This document shows, piece after piece, positions 8,841-16,720 of a stretch of 25,000 nucleotides of DNA; position 1 is the stretch's first letter; each line of letters opens with the position of its first letter. The DNA is from Prorocentrum cordatum (taxonomy: Eukaryota; Sar; Dinophyceae; Prorocentrales; Prorocentraceae), in assembly GCA_963575745.1 (NCBI GenBank), contig CAUYUJ010021030.1, forward strand, positions 56,293-81,292. Reading direction: 5' to 3'. The translations under genes and the position numbers were made by a program. The notes under the pieces were generated by a model. The model was not told the origin of the DNA and searched no databases. It worked only from the letters and a program-made list of their open reading frames with translations.

Positions 8841-9130
8841 AGATGCCTAAACGACGAAGAATGCCCTCGATCAAGCCGTAAACAGTAAGATCTCCTGCGT
8901 CCTCGAAACCGCTTTGGCCGGAAACATATCGGACTTCATTGTCTGGGCAGCCGTGACAGCGGTGCGCTTCACCCCCGCAAGCCTGGTGGGCGCCGCGTCG
9001 CTCGGACCCTGCCCGTGCAGGAGGCGCCCGAAACGCTCGGCAAACGCAGCGCGCTTCAAAAACCCAGACAGGTAAGCAAACATCGCCTTCTGGCCCCCAC
9101 GGCCCCATCGAGACGCGCGCCGGCACACGG
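8841..9130 (-). pseudogene. LINE linker between endonuclease and RT
   Basis: Minus-strand frames give RASRWGRGGQKAMFAYLSGF and LKRAAFAERFGRLLHGQG, then LTVYGLIEGILRRLGIWW. Such Trp/Arg-rich helical stretches are usual between the two enzyme domains in these elements. I see no catalytic motif. At least one frame change separates this from each neighbour. Confidence 0.6.
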
Positions 9131-9837
9131 TCAGAAGGGAAAGGATGCGCGACGCGTGCAGGTCGAGGATGCCAGCGCAGGGCATGATGACATAGAGACG
9201 ATCCAGTCGCGCATGCGAGACAGATAGAGGTTGGCGGACGATCCGCCTGCGAGTGCACTTCCCTTGCCCTAGCTCGGCGACCTCGGCTCAAACCTGGCGG
9301 GGCGCAACCGCCCGCCTGGCAGGTTGAAACATCGCTGCCCCCGCGGCGGCAAAAAATCAACACCCCCCTCTTCATGACAGTTGAAGTCCCCGAGGAAAAG
9401 CAGAGGCAAGAGCGGGGGCCAGGACCAGACGACGGAGGCGGAGGAACAGGGTGCGGACCTTGCTGAGGGTCGACGTGAATGTTGGCGATTTGAACCACGC
9501 CTTCGGGCCCCCCCCCGGAATTGCGATGGCCACCTGCCCCGCGACAACGGGCCCCACCTCGCGCGAGCCGAACTCGCTCCGGAAGGGGCTGGTAAAAAAA
9601 AATTAGCCCTCCAGTACTAGGAGTCTGGCAGAACGGCCCAAGAACCCGATGATGTTTGAACTCGCGCTGAAGATTGAACAGGTCCCCAGGAGCCCCATGA
9701 GTTCCCAGGAGGCATACAAAGTCAAGAAGTTGCAATAGGCGGCGTTAACTTATTGAATGTGCGTTTCGCGCGAACTGGGTCTGCACGCAGAGATCCCACC
9801 AAGGCTCGCCAGTTCCAGGCCACTGTCTTGAACGCTC
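9131..9837 (-). pseudogene. LINE endonuclease (EEP domain), frameshifted
   Basis: The domain begins TVAWNWRALVGSLRADP at about 9830-9780, the usual W-N start. LLDFVCLLGTHGAPGDL, a version of the LQETHG motif, follows near 9730-9680. Next come TPSTGGLIFF (about 9620), IANIHVDPQ (about 9490) and LGDFNCHEEGG near 9395-9365, which contains the GDFN metal/DNA-contact motif. The end of the domain is represented by MPCAGILDLHASRIL near 9185. The Glu of LQETHG is Gly here, so the nuclease would be inactive even without its frame breaks. The pieces lie in three frames. Known members of this family nick the target DNA to prime reverse transcription. Confidence 0.85.
9590..9603 (+). repeat. Short A-run at a LINE frame break
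   Basis: GGTAAAAAAAAATTAG on the plus strand (T-run on the coding strand) lies where the endonuclease frame changes after the GLIFF motif. Slippage in this run is the likely cause. Confidence 0.55.
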
Positions 9838-10050
9838 GTTCGGGAAGACACTGAAAATACTGAATGGAGGGAGGTGGAAAAATGACGCAGAGGAGAGGGA
9901 GAGGAGACAGCGCCCGCGGAGCACAAAGAGCACCCGCAGTTATCATTCACGCTGGCGCGCAAGAGATCTCCACGCCCTGCGACGGGCGAGGGAGAACAGG
10001 AAAACTCCGTTACATCTGCACTGTCGTGCCCTGGAGGAGCCTGTCACAGG

Positions 10051-10696
10051 CTAGAGAGGTTCACGATGCTCCGCGCGCTCGTTCGTGACCCCCCAATAAT
10101 CGAGCGACGGGTGCACCGATTCTAAGTTGAATTTGACACGGCCTGCTGGGACCGCGAGGATGAGTTCGAACACGCCAATGTATGTGACCACTTGTAGTAC
10201 CCCCTTGTCTCCGTTCACGCCCAGTTTGAAAGATGTTTGCCGTTTGGGTGACTTATCCAACTCCTCCAAGATAGCATGGTACACTGCAGACAGGGCAGGC
10301 TTTTTCCTGACGACCATGCAGAGGAAGGTCTCCTCGGATGCGTAGGTCATGCTGAGACTGATCGCGAAAGCCAACCTACTTCATACCGTTGCCGTTGCAC
10401 TTCTGCTGGGAGTCCAGGGCGTACACCTTCGACTTGAAGACCAGCTTGTACGTCTGACTCACGCCGTGGAACTCAGGAGTAACCTTACTCTCGTCAAGCT
10501 CGCTCGGGAAGACATATCTCATCTGGCCGAAATGAGCTCTCCTCGTCCTTTCCGAGGGCGGACGCGGGGAGGTGCCCACGAACTTGATGGTTGGGTCCCC
10601 CATATCCTGCTCAGCATCAAGCCCGACCACTCGCCGAGCCCTGCAATCAAGGACACGTTGTCGGCAAGATCCACATCCGAGACTGCTGAGGCTGGA
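10051..10696 (-). pseudogene. Middle part of the LINE N-terminal protein, broken
   Basis: After the TGA at 10699-10697 the same minus-strand frame stays open to 10376, reading VVGLDAEQDMGDPTIKFVG, then RRAHFGQMRYVFPSELDESK and TYKLVFKSKVYALDSQQ. A second frame (10374-10051) continues with TYASEETFLCMVVRKKPALS, AVYHAILEELDKSPKRQ and SFKLGVNGDKGVLQVVTYIG. Sequences of this kind, a small alpha/beta domain followed by a KLGVNG-like stretch, are plausible for the region between the coiled coil and the nuclease, but I cannot name the fold. The one-base overlap between frames suggests a single indel near 10375. Confidence 0.5.
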
Positions 10697-10930
10697 TCAG
10701 CACGCGCTGCCGGTGGTGTTGCTGTTCTCTAGGGCCCTGATGCGCTCGTCCTGCTTGATGAGCACCTCTTTTATCCCCTGGATCTCTGCGCCTTGAGCGG
10801 TGAGCTGGCCCTGGAGCCCGCCACCGACGTCTGAATATCGTCGGCGATGGTCTCTCATGGTAGTCTTCAGGTCCTCACTGTGCGCGGCTAGCAGCTGCTG
10901 CAGCTGCTCCATCATCGCCTGGTTGGCCAT
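10697..10930 (-). CDS. 77-residue coiled-coil ORF at the 5' end of the LINE
   Basis: The ATG at 10930 is the first good start after the spliced leader. The product starts MANQAMMEQLQQLLAAHSED, then has LKTTMRDHRRRYSDVGGG and a heptad-like C-terminal half (LQGQLTAQGAEIQGIKEVLI, KQDERIRALENS) before TGA at 10699-10697. Leu and Ile at a/d positions predict a coiled coil, as in LINE N-terminal or ORF1 proteins, which oligomerise and bind RNA. Because the same frame continues open beyond the TGA, this stop may be a mutation in a once longer protein. The 5' leader between 11087 and 10931 shows no upstream intron. Confidence 0.6.
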   Translation of the reverse strand: MANQAMMEQLQQLLAAHSEDLKTTMRDHRRRYSDVGGGLQGQLTAQGAEIQGIKEVLIKQDERIRALENSNTTGSAC

Positions 10931-11053
10931 CGCACGCGGAGTGACTCTGCTGAAAGGTGGCACAATGCCAGAACGAAGCGTGCTTTGGCGCACGACAGGA
11001 GAGAGCGAGGCCTAACCTCGAATGGGACGCTTGGGCCACCCCTCGGCCGCGCC

Positions 11054-11090
11054 CAAGTTCGAAGCGCCAGGGACACACGCTTCGAACTTG
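11054..11090 (-). other. Perfect 13-bp hairpin joined to the spliced leader
   Basis: Arms CAAGTTCGAAGCG (11054-11066) and CGCTTCGAACTTG (11078-11090) are perfect inverse complements around an 11-base loop. On the minus strand the 5' arm begins with the last four bases of the spliced leader (CAAG). The structure would sit directly behind the SL in the element RNA. Confidence 0.85.
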
Positions 11091-11108
11091 AGCCAAAACG
11101 GCTACGGA
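11087..11108 (-). other. Relict dinoflagellate spliced leader (DinoSL)
   Basis: Read on the minus strand this is TCCGTAGCC-G-TTTTGGCTCAAG. It matches the 22-base dinoflagellate trans-spliced leader at 21 positions, with G in place of A directly after GTAGCC. The 5' D position is T, which is allowed. There is no GT donor directly after the CAAG, so it is not an SL RNA gene; it is the copy left when a trans-spliced mRNA was reverse transcribed and inserted. A chance 21/22 match in 25 kb is very unlikely. Confidence 0.9.
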
Positions 11109-11465
11109 ACAAGGAGGACTGAGGATGAGGAGGATGAAAAATGCAGAGGCAGAGTGAGGAGTGAATAAAGAGGAGGAGTGAAAGGAGAAGTGAGGAGAAG
11201 AAGGGCAGAGGAGCGAGGAGGATAAGCGAGGAGCAGGAGAGAGAAGGGACAGGATGAGATCGAGAAAAAATGATAATGATAACGGGGGAAGAGGTAGAGT
11301 GAGGAGTGAGTAGGGAGGAGTAGTACAAAAAGTAAGTCAGGAGAAACAGTGCGGAGGAGGAGGAGTGAAGAGCATAAATAGGGGCGAGAAGGGAAGGATG
11401 AGGACGGAGGAAAAAGGATGAGAAGTGAGGGTGACGAGGAGAAGGAACGCAGCGAAAAGGGCCGG
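11109..11465 (+). repeat. Polypurine tract (GA-rich on the plus strand)
   Basis: About 350 bases of GAGGA, GGAGAA and GAAGG words on the plus strand with few pyrimidines. It ends exactly at the 5' end of the SL-tagged element and continues into the GC-rich satellite. Open frames here on the minus strand read only Ser/Leu/Pro and are not genes. Confidence 0.85.
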
Positions 11466-12525
11466 GACGGGTCGGACCCTAACGGGCGGGCCAGGTCGGG
11501 TCGGCGGGACATGAAAATATAACGCATGTGCGAGTGGACACGTGAGAACCCTCACGAGTCGGGTCGAGACGGGACGGGACCCGCCGAGCGGACCCTAACG
11601 GGCGGGTCGGGTCGGAACGCGTCCGACCCTAACGGGAGGGTTGGGTCGGGCGGGCGGGACATTCAAGTATGATGCATGTGCGAGTGGACACGCGAGAGCC
11701 CTCACGGGTGGGGTCGGGACGGGACGGGTCGGGTTGGGCAGACCCTAACGGACGGGTCGAATTGGGTCGGGTCGGACCCTAACGGGCGGGTCGGGTCGGG
11801 CGGGCAAGACATCAAATTATGATGCATGTGCGAGTGGACACGCGAGAGCTCTAATGGGTCGGGACGGGACGGGACGGGTCAGGTCGGGCGGACCCTAACG
11901 GGCGGGTCGGGTCGGATCGGGCGGACCCGAACGGGCGGATCGGGTCGGGAAGGGTCGAACCCTAACGGGCGGGTCGGGGCGAGCGGGCGGGACATTAAAG
12001 TATGATGCGTCATCGAGTGGACACACGAAAACCCTCGCAGGTCGTGTCGGGACGGGACGGGCAGACCCTAACGGGCGGGTCGGGTCCAGCCGCCGGGACC
12101 CTAACGAACGAGCCGGGTCGATCGGGATGGACACGCGAGAACCCTAACAGGCGGGTATTGCCGGGTCGGGCGGACCCTAACGGGCGGGTCGGTGCGGGCG
12201 GGCGGGCCATTAAAATATGATGCATCAACGAGTGGACACGCGAGAGCCCTCACGGGTCGGGTCGGGACGGGACGGGCGGACCCTAACGGGCGGGTCGGGT
12301 CGGGTCGGGTCGGACCCCAACCGTGCGGGTCGGGTCGGGCGAGCGGGACATTAAAGTATGATTCATGTGCGAGTGGGCACGCGAGAACTCTAACGAGTCG
12401 GATCGGGACGGGACGGGCCGGGTCGGGCGGACCTTAACGGGCGGGTCGGGTCGGGTCGGGCGGACCCTACCGAGCGGGTCGGGTCGGGTCGCACCCTCCC
12501 GGGTGGATCGGGTCGGGCGGGCGGC
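11466..12525. repeat. GC-rich higher-order satellite
   Basis: A short word, GACCCTAACGGGCGGGTCGG, recurs throughout and is organised into larger units. Each large unit begins with a conserved block (GCGGGACATTAAAGTATGAT, then GCATGTGCGAGTGGACACG, then CGAGAGCCCTCACGGG) seen at about 11506, 11655, 11804, 11989, 12203 and 12342, plus a partial one near 12128. Spacing is about 140-215 bp because the number of short words per unit varies. The conserved block is the only AT-containing part. CCCTAACG resembles but is not the plant-type telomere repeat. Confidence 0.92.
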
Positions 12526-13045
12526 CTAGGGGTTAAGCCAAGGGTGTGCCTGACGGCCTAGGAGTAGACCTAGGTTAGTATTGGGGGAAGGCCTATGGGT
12601 AGGCCTAGGGTAGCCCTAGGGGGTAGGCCTAAGCGTAGGCCTAGGGTAGGCCAAGGGGTTAGGTCTAGGCGTAGGCCTAGGGTAGACCTAGGGGAAGGCC
12701 TCGGGGTAGGCCTAGGGTAGGCCTAGGGGGTAGGCCTAGGGCTATGCCTAGGGTAGGCCTAGGGGGTAGGCCTAGGGGGTAGGCCTAGGGTAGGCCTAGG
12801 GGGAAGGCCTAGGGGTAGGCCTAGGGTAGGCCCAGGGGGTAGGCCTAGGGGTAGGCCTAGGGGTAGGCCTCGGGCAGGCCTAGGGTGTAGGCCTAGGGGT
12901 AGGCCTATGGTAAGCCTAGGAGGAAGGCTTTGGGGCATGCCGAGGGTAGGCCTACGGTAGGCCTACGGGGTAGGCCTAGGGGTAGGCCTAGGGGGTAGTC
13001 CTGGGGGGTAGTCCTGGGGGTAGGCATAGGGTAGGCCTACCCTTC
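12526..13045. repeat. GTAGGCCTAGGG satellite
   Basis: About 40 units of 11-13 bp, consensus GTAGGCCTAGGG with an extra G in some. Each carries the palindromes AGGCCT and CCTAGG. It abuts the previous satellite with a short transition at 12526-12560. Confidence 0.95.
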
Positions 13046-13107
13046 GGGTTCTATAAGCCCACACCAGCTCGCGTTTCCTACCGTACAATGATTTGCATCG
13101 AATGGGA

Positions 13108-13546
13108 TCACTGGTGCCTGCTACTTGTTGCAAATGGGTTGGATTGGATCCTTCCCTGGGCAATTCGACGCTCTGGGAGCCCAGTAGAGGTCCCCAGAAG
13201 CCGAAAAAACAGCAAGAGACTTCCGTCGTGGTTTTTGAGCGGCGCGGGGAGGGGGGTCTGGTTTCTCATCCTCCCCCTCCTGCCCTCTCCCCCGGTCCTC
13301 CTCTCCTCCCCCTCCGCGCCCTCCCCCTCGGCATCCCCCCTCGCGTCCCTGCACGGGGGCTCCTCGTGCAGCAGATCCTCCGCCTGCTGGAGCATGCCGC
13401 CCGTGCTCGCCGTGGAGGAGCTGCTCTGGGAGCCCCCGGCCAGGAACGAGGGACTGGCGGGCGGCGCTCCGGCCGGAGCGGAGGCGCGGAGGGAAGGAGC
13501 GCGGGGACGGGCGGGGGAAGCCAGGGGGTGCCTTCCCTCCCCGCAC
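13108..13546 (-). CDS. Possible exon, unrecognised, Ala/Pro then Glu/Arg-rich
   Basis: A minus-strand frame reads PRAPSLRASAPAGAPPASPS, FLAGGSQSSSSTASTGG, then MLQQAEDLLHEEPPCRDARG, a charged Gly/Glu/Arg run and MRNQTPLPAPLKNHDGSLLL, ending at 13108. A helical acidic segment after a disordered linker is typical of dinoflagellate proteins. The frame is open over more than 140 codons, but the DNA is GC-rich and biased, so openness alone is weak evidence. No domain recognised. The plus-strand frame covering 13088-14119 is longer but less protein-like. Confidence 0.3.
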
Positions 13547-14360
13547 GAGCGAGCCTGCCCTTCCCCTGGGTGGACGTCACCGAGGCGACGCAGTCGCCCC
13601 CATTGGCCGCCCTGCGACCCTCTGCCAGGTGAGCCAGGCCCGCGGGCCCAACATGCAGTGCACTGCGGGAGGACACCTGCCGACCTACCGGCCTATCTGC
13701 ATTCCCCTCCTCCATCCTCCCCTTCTTGGGGTACGACGGCATCCCAGCCTTTCTTCCACGGCGTGCTCCCCCGAATGCCCGATCAGGGCAACTCGCCTGG
13801 GCGTCGTTTCTGGATGGGCCGGTCGACGGAGTGCGGGTTAGGATTTTGGACGAGAGGTTGGAGTGCGTCTCTGACGTGCGTGCGGCAGCAGCTCAGAGCA
13901 GGTCCGCAAGCAAACGTGCCACCAGTGCACCTCATGAATGCCACGCTTTCACATTTAAGCAACAGATACTTTCCGGCAGCCATCGCGTTTTCTGTGTTCA
14001 GTTTTACCCTCGGTGAGGGACCATTTAAGAAGAATGCCCTCGGTAAAGGCAAGGGGCATGTAACATTGGCCCCTCCGGGATGTCCCTCGGTGAAGGCTTA
14101 CGGGAGGTGGTGGCGGTGATCTTATTGTTTGTGGCAGAAGACGTTGTGCGAGTCGACCGCTGCGAGCGTGTTGACCGCCAGAGCGAAGTTTCAGGCATGC
14201 CGTTAGTGGTCAGATGGAGATCGTGCTAAATCCGAGAAGAAGTATCGAAAAGCAAAGAGGTCCTGTGGCCGTGGAGTCTTGGGGTGAACCGCGCAAAACA
14301 TGGGTAGCAGCCAAGAATTGCCGGCTTGATTCTCTATGCCAAGTATGTCCGCAGCCAGAT
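13547..14360. other. No gene recognised; short CCCTCGGTGAGGG-type words
   Basis: The palindrome-like words CCCTCGGTGAGGG (near 14010), CCCTCGGTAAAGG (near 14038) and CCCTCGGTGAAGG (near 14083) recur, with a further ACCCTCAGTGAGGGT at 14613-14627. They flank the foldback element at 14361-14562 and may be parts of a larger decayed repeat. I see no convincing exon. Confidence 0.4.
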
Positions 14361-14562
14361 CGCACTTAGTCGAAAAAGAAAAAACGCCATAAACAGAAAC
14401 TTGTGGCGCTCCGCGCGGATCTCTTGGATCCGCGCTGGGTCCCCGCCGCCCAGTGCGCGCTCCGCGCGCCGGAGAGAGGGGTCCAGCACGGATCCAAGAA
14501 ATCTGCGCGCTGCGACAAAAGTCTAAGTTTGTGGCGTTGTTTGTTTCCCCCTACTTAGCGCA
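14361..14562. mobile_element. Foldback (MITE-like) element, 202 bp
   Basis: Outer arms GCACTTAGT (14362) and, inverted, GCGCTAAGT (14561) lead through purine-rich spacers into AACGCCATAAAC and AACGCCACAAAC, then CTTGTGGCG and CTTTTGTCG, then CGCGCGGATCTCTTGGATCC and CGCGCAGATTTCTTGGATCC, then GCGCTGGGTCC and GTGCTGGACC. The inverted arms are thus about 80 bp each around a 37-base GC-rich loop. No coding capacity. No clear target-site duplication. The inner arm sequence recurs at 17840-17945 and 17965-18015, so it is a family and not a single hairpin. Confidence 0.8.
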
Positions 14563-14667
14563 CCTGCTGATTAGCGTTGCAGTTGAGCATCGTATCATGG
14601 GCTGTGGAGCTTACCCTCAGTGAGGGTCATTGTTCATTGGGTGGGCAGATAGGGAGGGGGATACCAC

Positions 14668-14902
14668 AATGGAGGCGGAGGAGCAGCAGACATTGCAGCC
14701 GCAGCCTACATACGCTACGAGCCCCAGCTCCCCGATGACCCCTCCAGCGCCCACCCACCCCCAAGTATGCCGCCACAGAAGAACCTAGGCTGTCCAAGTC
14801 GGTACACCGCCCAGCAGGCGCTGATCGTGTACGCCCTCCTCCTCCTCCTCGGCTGGTGTTCTTCCGTGTCGTCCCCTTCCTCGTTCTCCCTCCTCCTGGG
14901 GT
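14668..14902 (+). pseudogene. Possible small membrane protein, frameshifted
   Basis: ATG at 14670 in a CACAATGG context gives MEAEEQQTLQPQPTYATSPS and a Pro-rich stretch, then a stop at about 14787. The next frame continues with PPQKNLGCPSRYTAQQALIV and a hydrophobic segment ALIVYALLLLLGWC before a TAG at about 14902. A one- or two-base indel near 14763 would unite them into one protein with an N-terminal Pro-rich tail and one membrane span. It is one of the few plus-strand candidates, so I rate it low. Confidence 0.25.
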
Positions 14903-15629
14903 AGCCCCGCCTTTCGGCGAGTGACGCCACTTTACACACCAGCCCTGCGGAGCAGGGCTGGGTTGGCTACGTCCACCCAAGCGTGCAGCCACCAGGAACC
15001 AGGAACCGGGAGGAGGCCGCGGAAGAGAGGCGCGGAGGCTAGCAGACGCGGAAGCGAGCAGGACGGCGGGCCGGGAGAGGGGAGGGGAAGGCGCGGAGGC
15101 CGCGCCTGCCCCTGCCTGCCTCCCCCAAGGAAGGCCACGCTGGGCGTAGACCGTGACCCCCACCCAGGACGCTGCTCTGGCCAGCCTCAGAGGCAGCTGG
15201 GCGCGTCGCTCCCCATGCTCAGCTGGGCGGTGCGCCCCACGTCTTCCGTGAGGCGGGGAGCTTTTCTGCCGCCCGGCGACCCTGCCCCTTCTTGCGCGCC
15301 GCGGGCATCCCTGCCCCAGATTGCTCGATGAGCGGAGGGCGGGACCGCACTGGGAGCAGCAGAGGGCTGCGCAGGGCATGGGGTCGGTGGATCGCGTGGG
15401 GGTGCTTTCGGCGAGCGCGGGAGGGTGGGGGGCGGACTGGGGTGGAGTGGCACGAGGGTGTGCGTGTCGGGAGACGTCGAGCATGTGCCCTGTTCCCCCT
15501 TCCCCGCTCCGCCCTGCAACAAAAAACGCCGCGACCAGCGCACTGCTTCTGCCCACATCCCCGTCCTTGTTCCGCGATCCACGTCCCCTCGTTCCCTGCG
15601 TCCACATATCTGACCCCGCGCTCCCTGGA
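14903..15629. other. GC-rich stretch with no gene recognised
   Basis: Long overlapping open frames exist on both strands because stops are rare in such DNA. None shows a family, a good start context or a splice site that I can defend. Confidence 0.4.
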
Positions 15630-15860
15630 CGGAGGGAAGCAAACAGAGAAAAGAGGAGATGGAGCAGGGAGAGGCGGGAGGGCACGGCTGGAGAAGAGGG
15701 AAGAGGGCGGCGAGGGCGGCGCGCGACATCGCAACGCGGGCGAGAAGAGAGAGGGGCGAGGCGAAGGGGGAGGGGGTGGCAAGGGGGCACGACGCGGACG
15801 TCGCGGGCGGCGAGGACGTCGCGCGAAGTCGCCGCCGCCGCGAGGGCGCGCGAGGAGGGG
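15630..15860 (+). repeat. Purine-rich tract
   Basis: GGAGA, GGCGAGG and GAGAAG words dominate the plus strand. Translations give only Arg/Gly/Glu or Pro/Ser/Leu. Confidence 0.6.
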
Positions 15861-16329
15861 CGCCCGCCTGAAGATCATCGCCTGCGGCACCTCGGCGGAT
15901 CCGCGCCCGAAAAGTGGGGTGGGGAGGGGGGCTCTCCCTTGGGGAGCAAGACCAATATCAATAACACGCAGCCTTGGGGGACCCAGCAGCATGTTACTGT
16001 AGAGGACACACCAAACCTTCGGACAAAGACAATGGAGTAACACGGTTACGGGTTAACAACAGCAGCGGGTTATTGATACTCATTTTCCCTCACGACTCCC
16101 CACTCCCCTTGGCTGCCGTTGGTTTCCCCCGCTGCCCTCCACTCGCCCCTGGTCTCGACCCTACCCTCTCCTCTGGCCGCCGGGGCCTCCCTCCTAACAC
16201 ATACAAATCACGTGCGACACAATTTCATGTTGGGATTCGAACGCGCTCCAGCCTCGCACACAGAAGGAGCTCGCGCACGGCCCCGCTACCGACGACTTGG
16301 CGAGGAGAAAACTACGCGGGCCGCGCAAA
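15861..16329. other. No gene recognised
   Basis: The stretch includes an AT-richer patch at 15950-16090 and pyrimidine-rich DNA at 16085-16200. Short open frames only. Confidence 0.4.
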
Positions 16330-16720
16330 GCCGGGCCTGGCAAACTTCAGATGGGCGCGGCGAAGACAAAGCATGCGCCGCGCTGACACAGCCTTGCCAT
16401 TTTCACTCGCAGTCTGCGCGGCGTCTGGGCGAGGTCGTCATTTCGCCCGCTCTCGCGAGGCCCTGCCGGCGCTGCCGCTGTCGTTTCTATGTGCTTCGGC
16501 GAACGCACTATGCGCCGCGCCCACGCTGCAACGCCACTTCCAACCCGAATGCGCACGGAGCTCCAGCGAGGGCAGCAAGTCGCCCACTCGCGCAGGCCCC
16601 CACAAAATTGGCGAGCGACAAATGGGCGCCGCGACGGGGCGGGATCGCCACTTTCAGGCGAAATCTGCGCGGGGCCAAGGTTGCACCGACACGTTCGTCC
16701 GCTCGCGCGTCGACGGAAAC
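16330..16720. repeat. Degenerate tandem triplication, about 115-140 bp per unit
   Basis: GCCATTTTCACTCGCAG...TGCGCGG (about 16396), GCCACTTCCAACCCGAATGC (about 16531) and GCCACTTTCAGGCGAAATCT (about 16647) align, each followed after a short gap by a CGAGG...CGCCC...CTCGCG phrase. AGATGGGCGCGGCGAAGAC (about 16350) and AAATGGGCGCCGCGACGGG (about 16620) also correspond. Divergence is high. Confidence 0.5.

Larger units (their letters stand above)
7197..11108 (-). mobile_element. Degenerate LINE-type (non-LTR) retrotransposon with a spliced-leader 5' end
   Basis: In order on the minus strand: a relict spliced leader (11108-11087), a short leader region, an ATG-initiated coiled-coil segment (10930-10697), an unassigned middle region (10696-10051), an endonuclease/exonuclease/phosphatase domain (about 9837-9130), a linker (to about 8840) and a reverse transcriptase (about 8840-7197). 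The order matches LINEs with an apurinic-like endonuclease upstream of the reverse transcriptase. Frame changes and stops are numerous, so this copy is dead. Joining the 5' leader to the LINE body rests on order, strand and lack of any boundary between them, not on an alignment of copies. The true 3' end may lie as low as 6680. Confidence 0.8.

Noticed and set aside
11087-11108. Functional SL RNA gene
   Set aside because: A real SL RNA gene has a GT donor directly after the leader and a structured tail; here CAAG is followed by TTCGAAGCG.
11102-11555. Minus-strand frames rich in Ser/Leu/Pro
   Set aside because: They are translations of the polypyrimidine strand of the purine tract.
11466-12525. 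Telomere-like CCCTAAC words
   Set aside because: The unit is CCCTAACGGGCGGGT within a long GC satellite, not a regular CCCTAAA array, and it lies inside the contig.
13088-14119. 343-codon open frame on the plus strand
   Set aside because: It is mostly Pro/Ser/Arg/Gly from GC-rich DNA, shows no domain, and competes with a more protein-like minus-strand frame over 13108-13546.
16225-16260. tRNA-like T-arm word GGGATTCGAAC
   Set aside because: The flanking bases do not form a T-stem and no acceptor, D or anticodon arm could be fitted.
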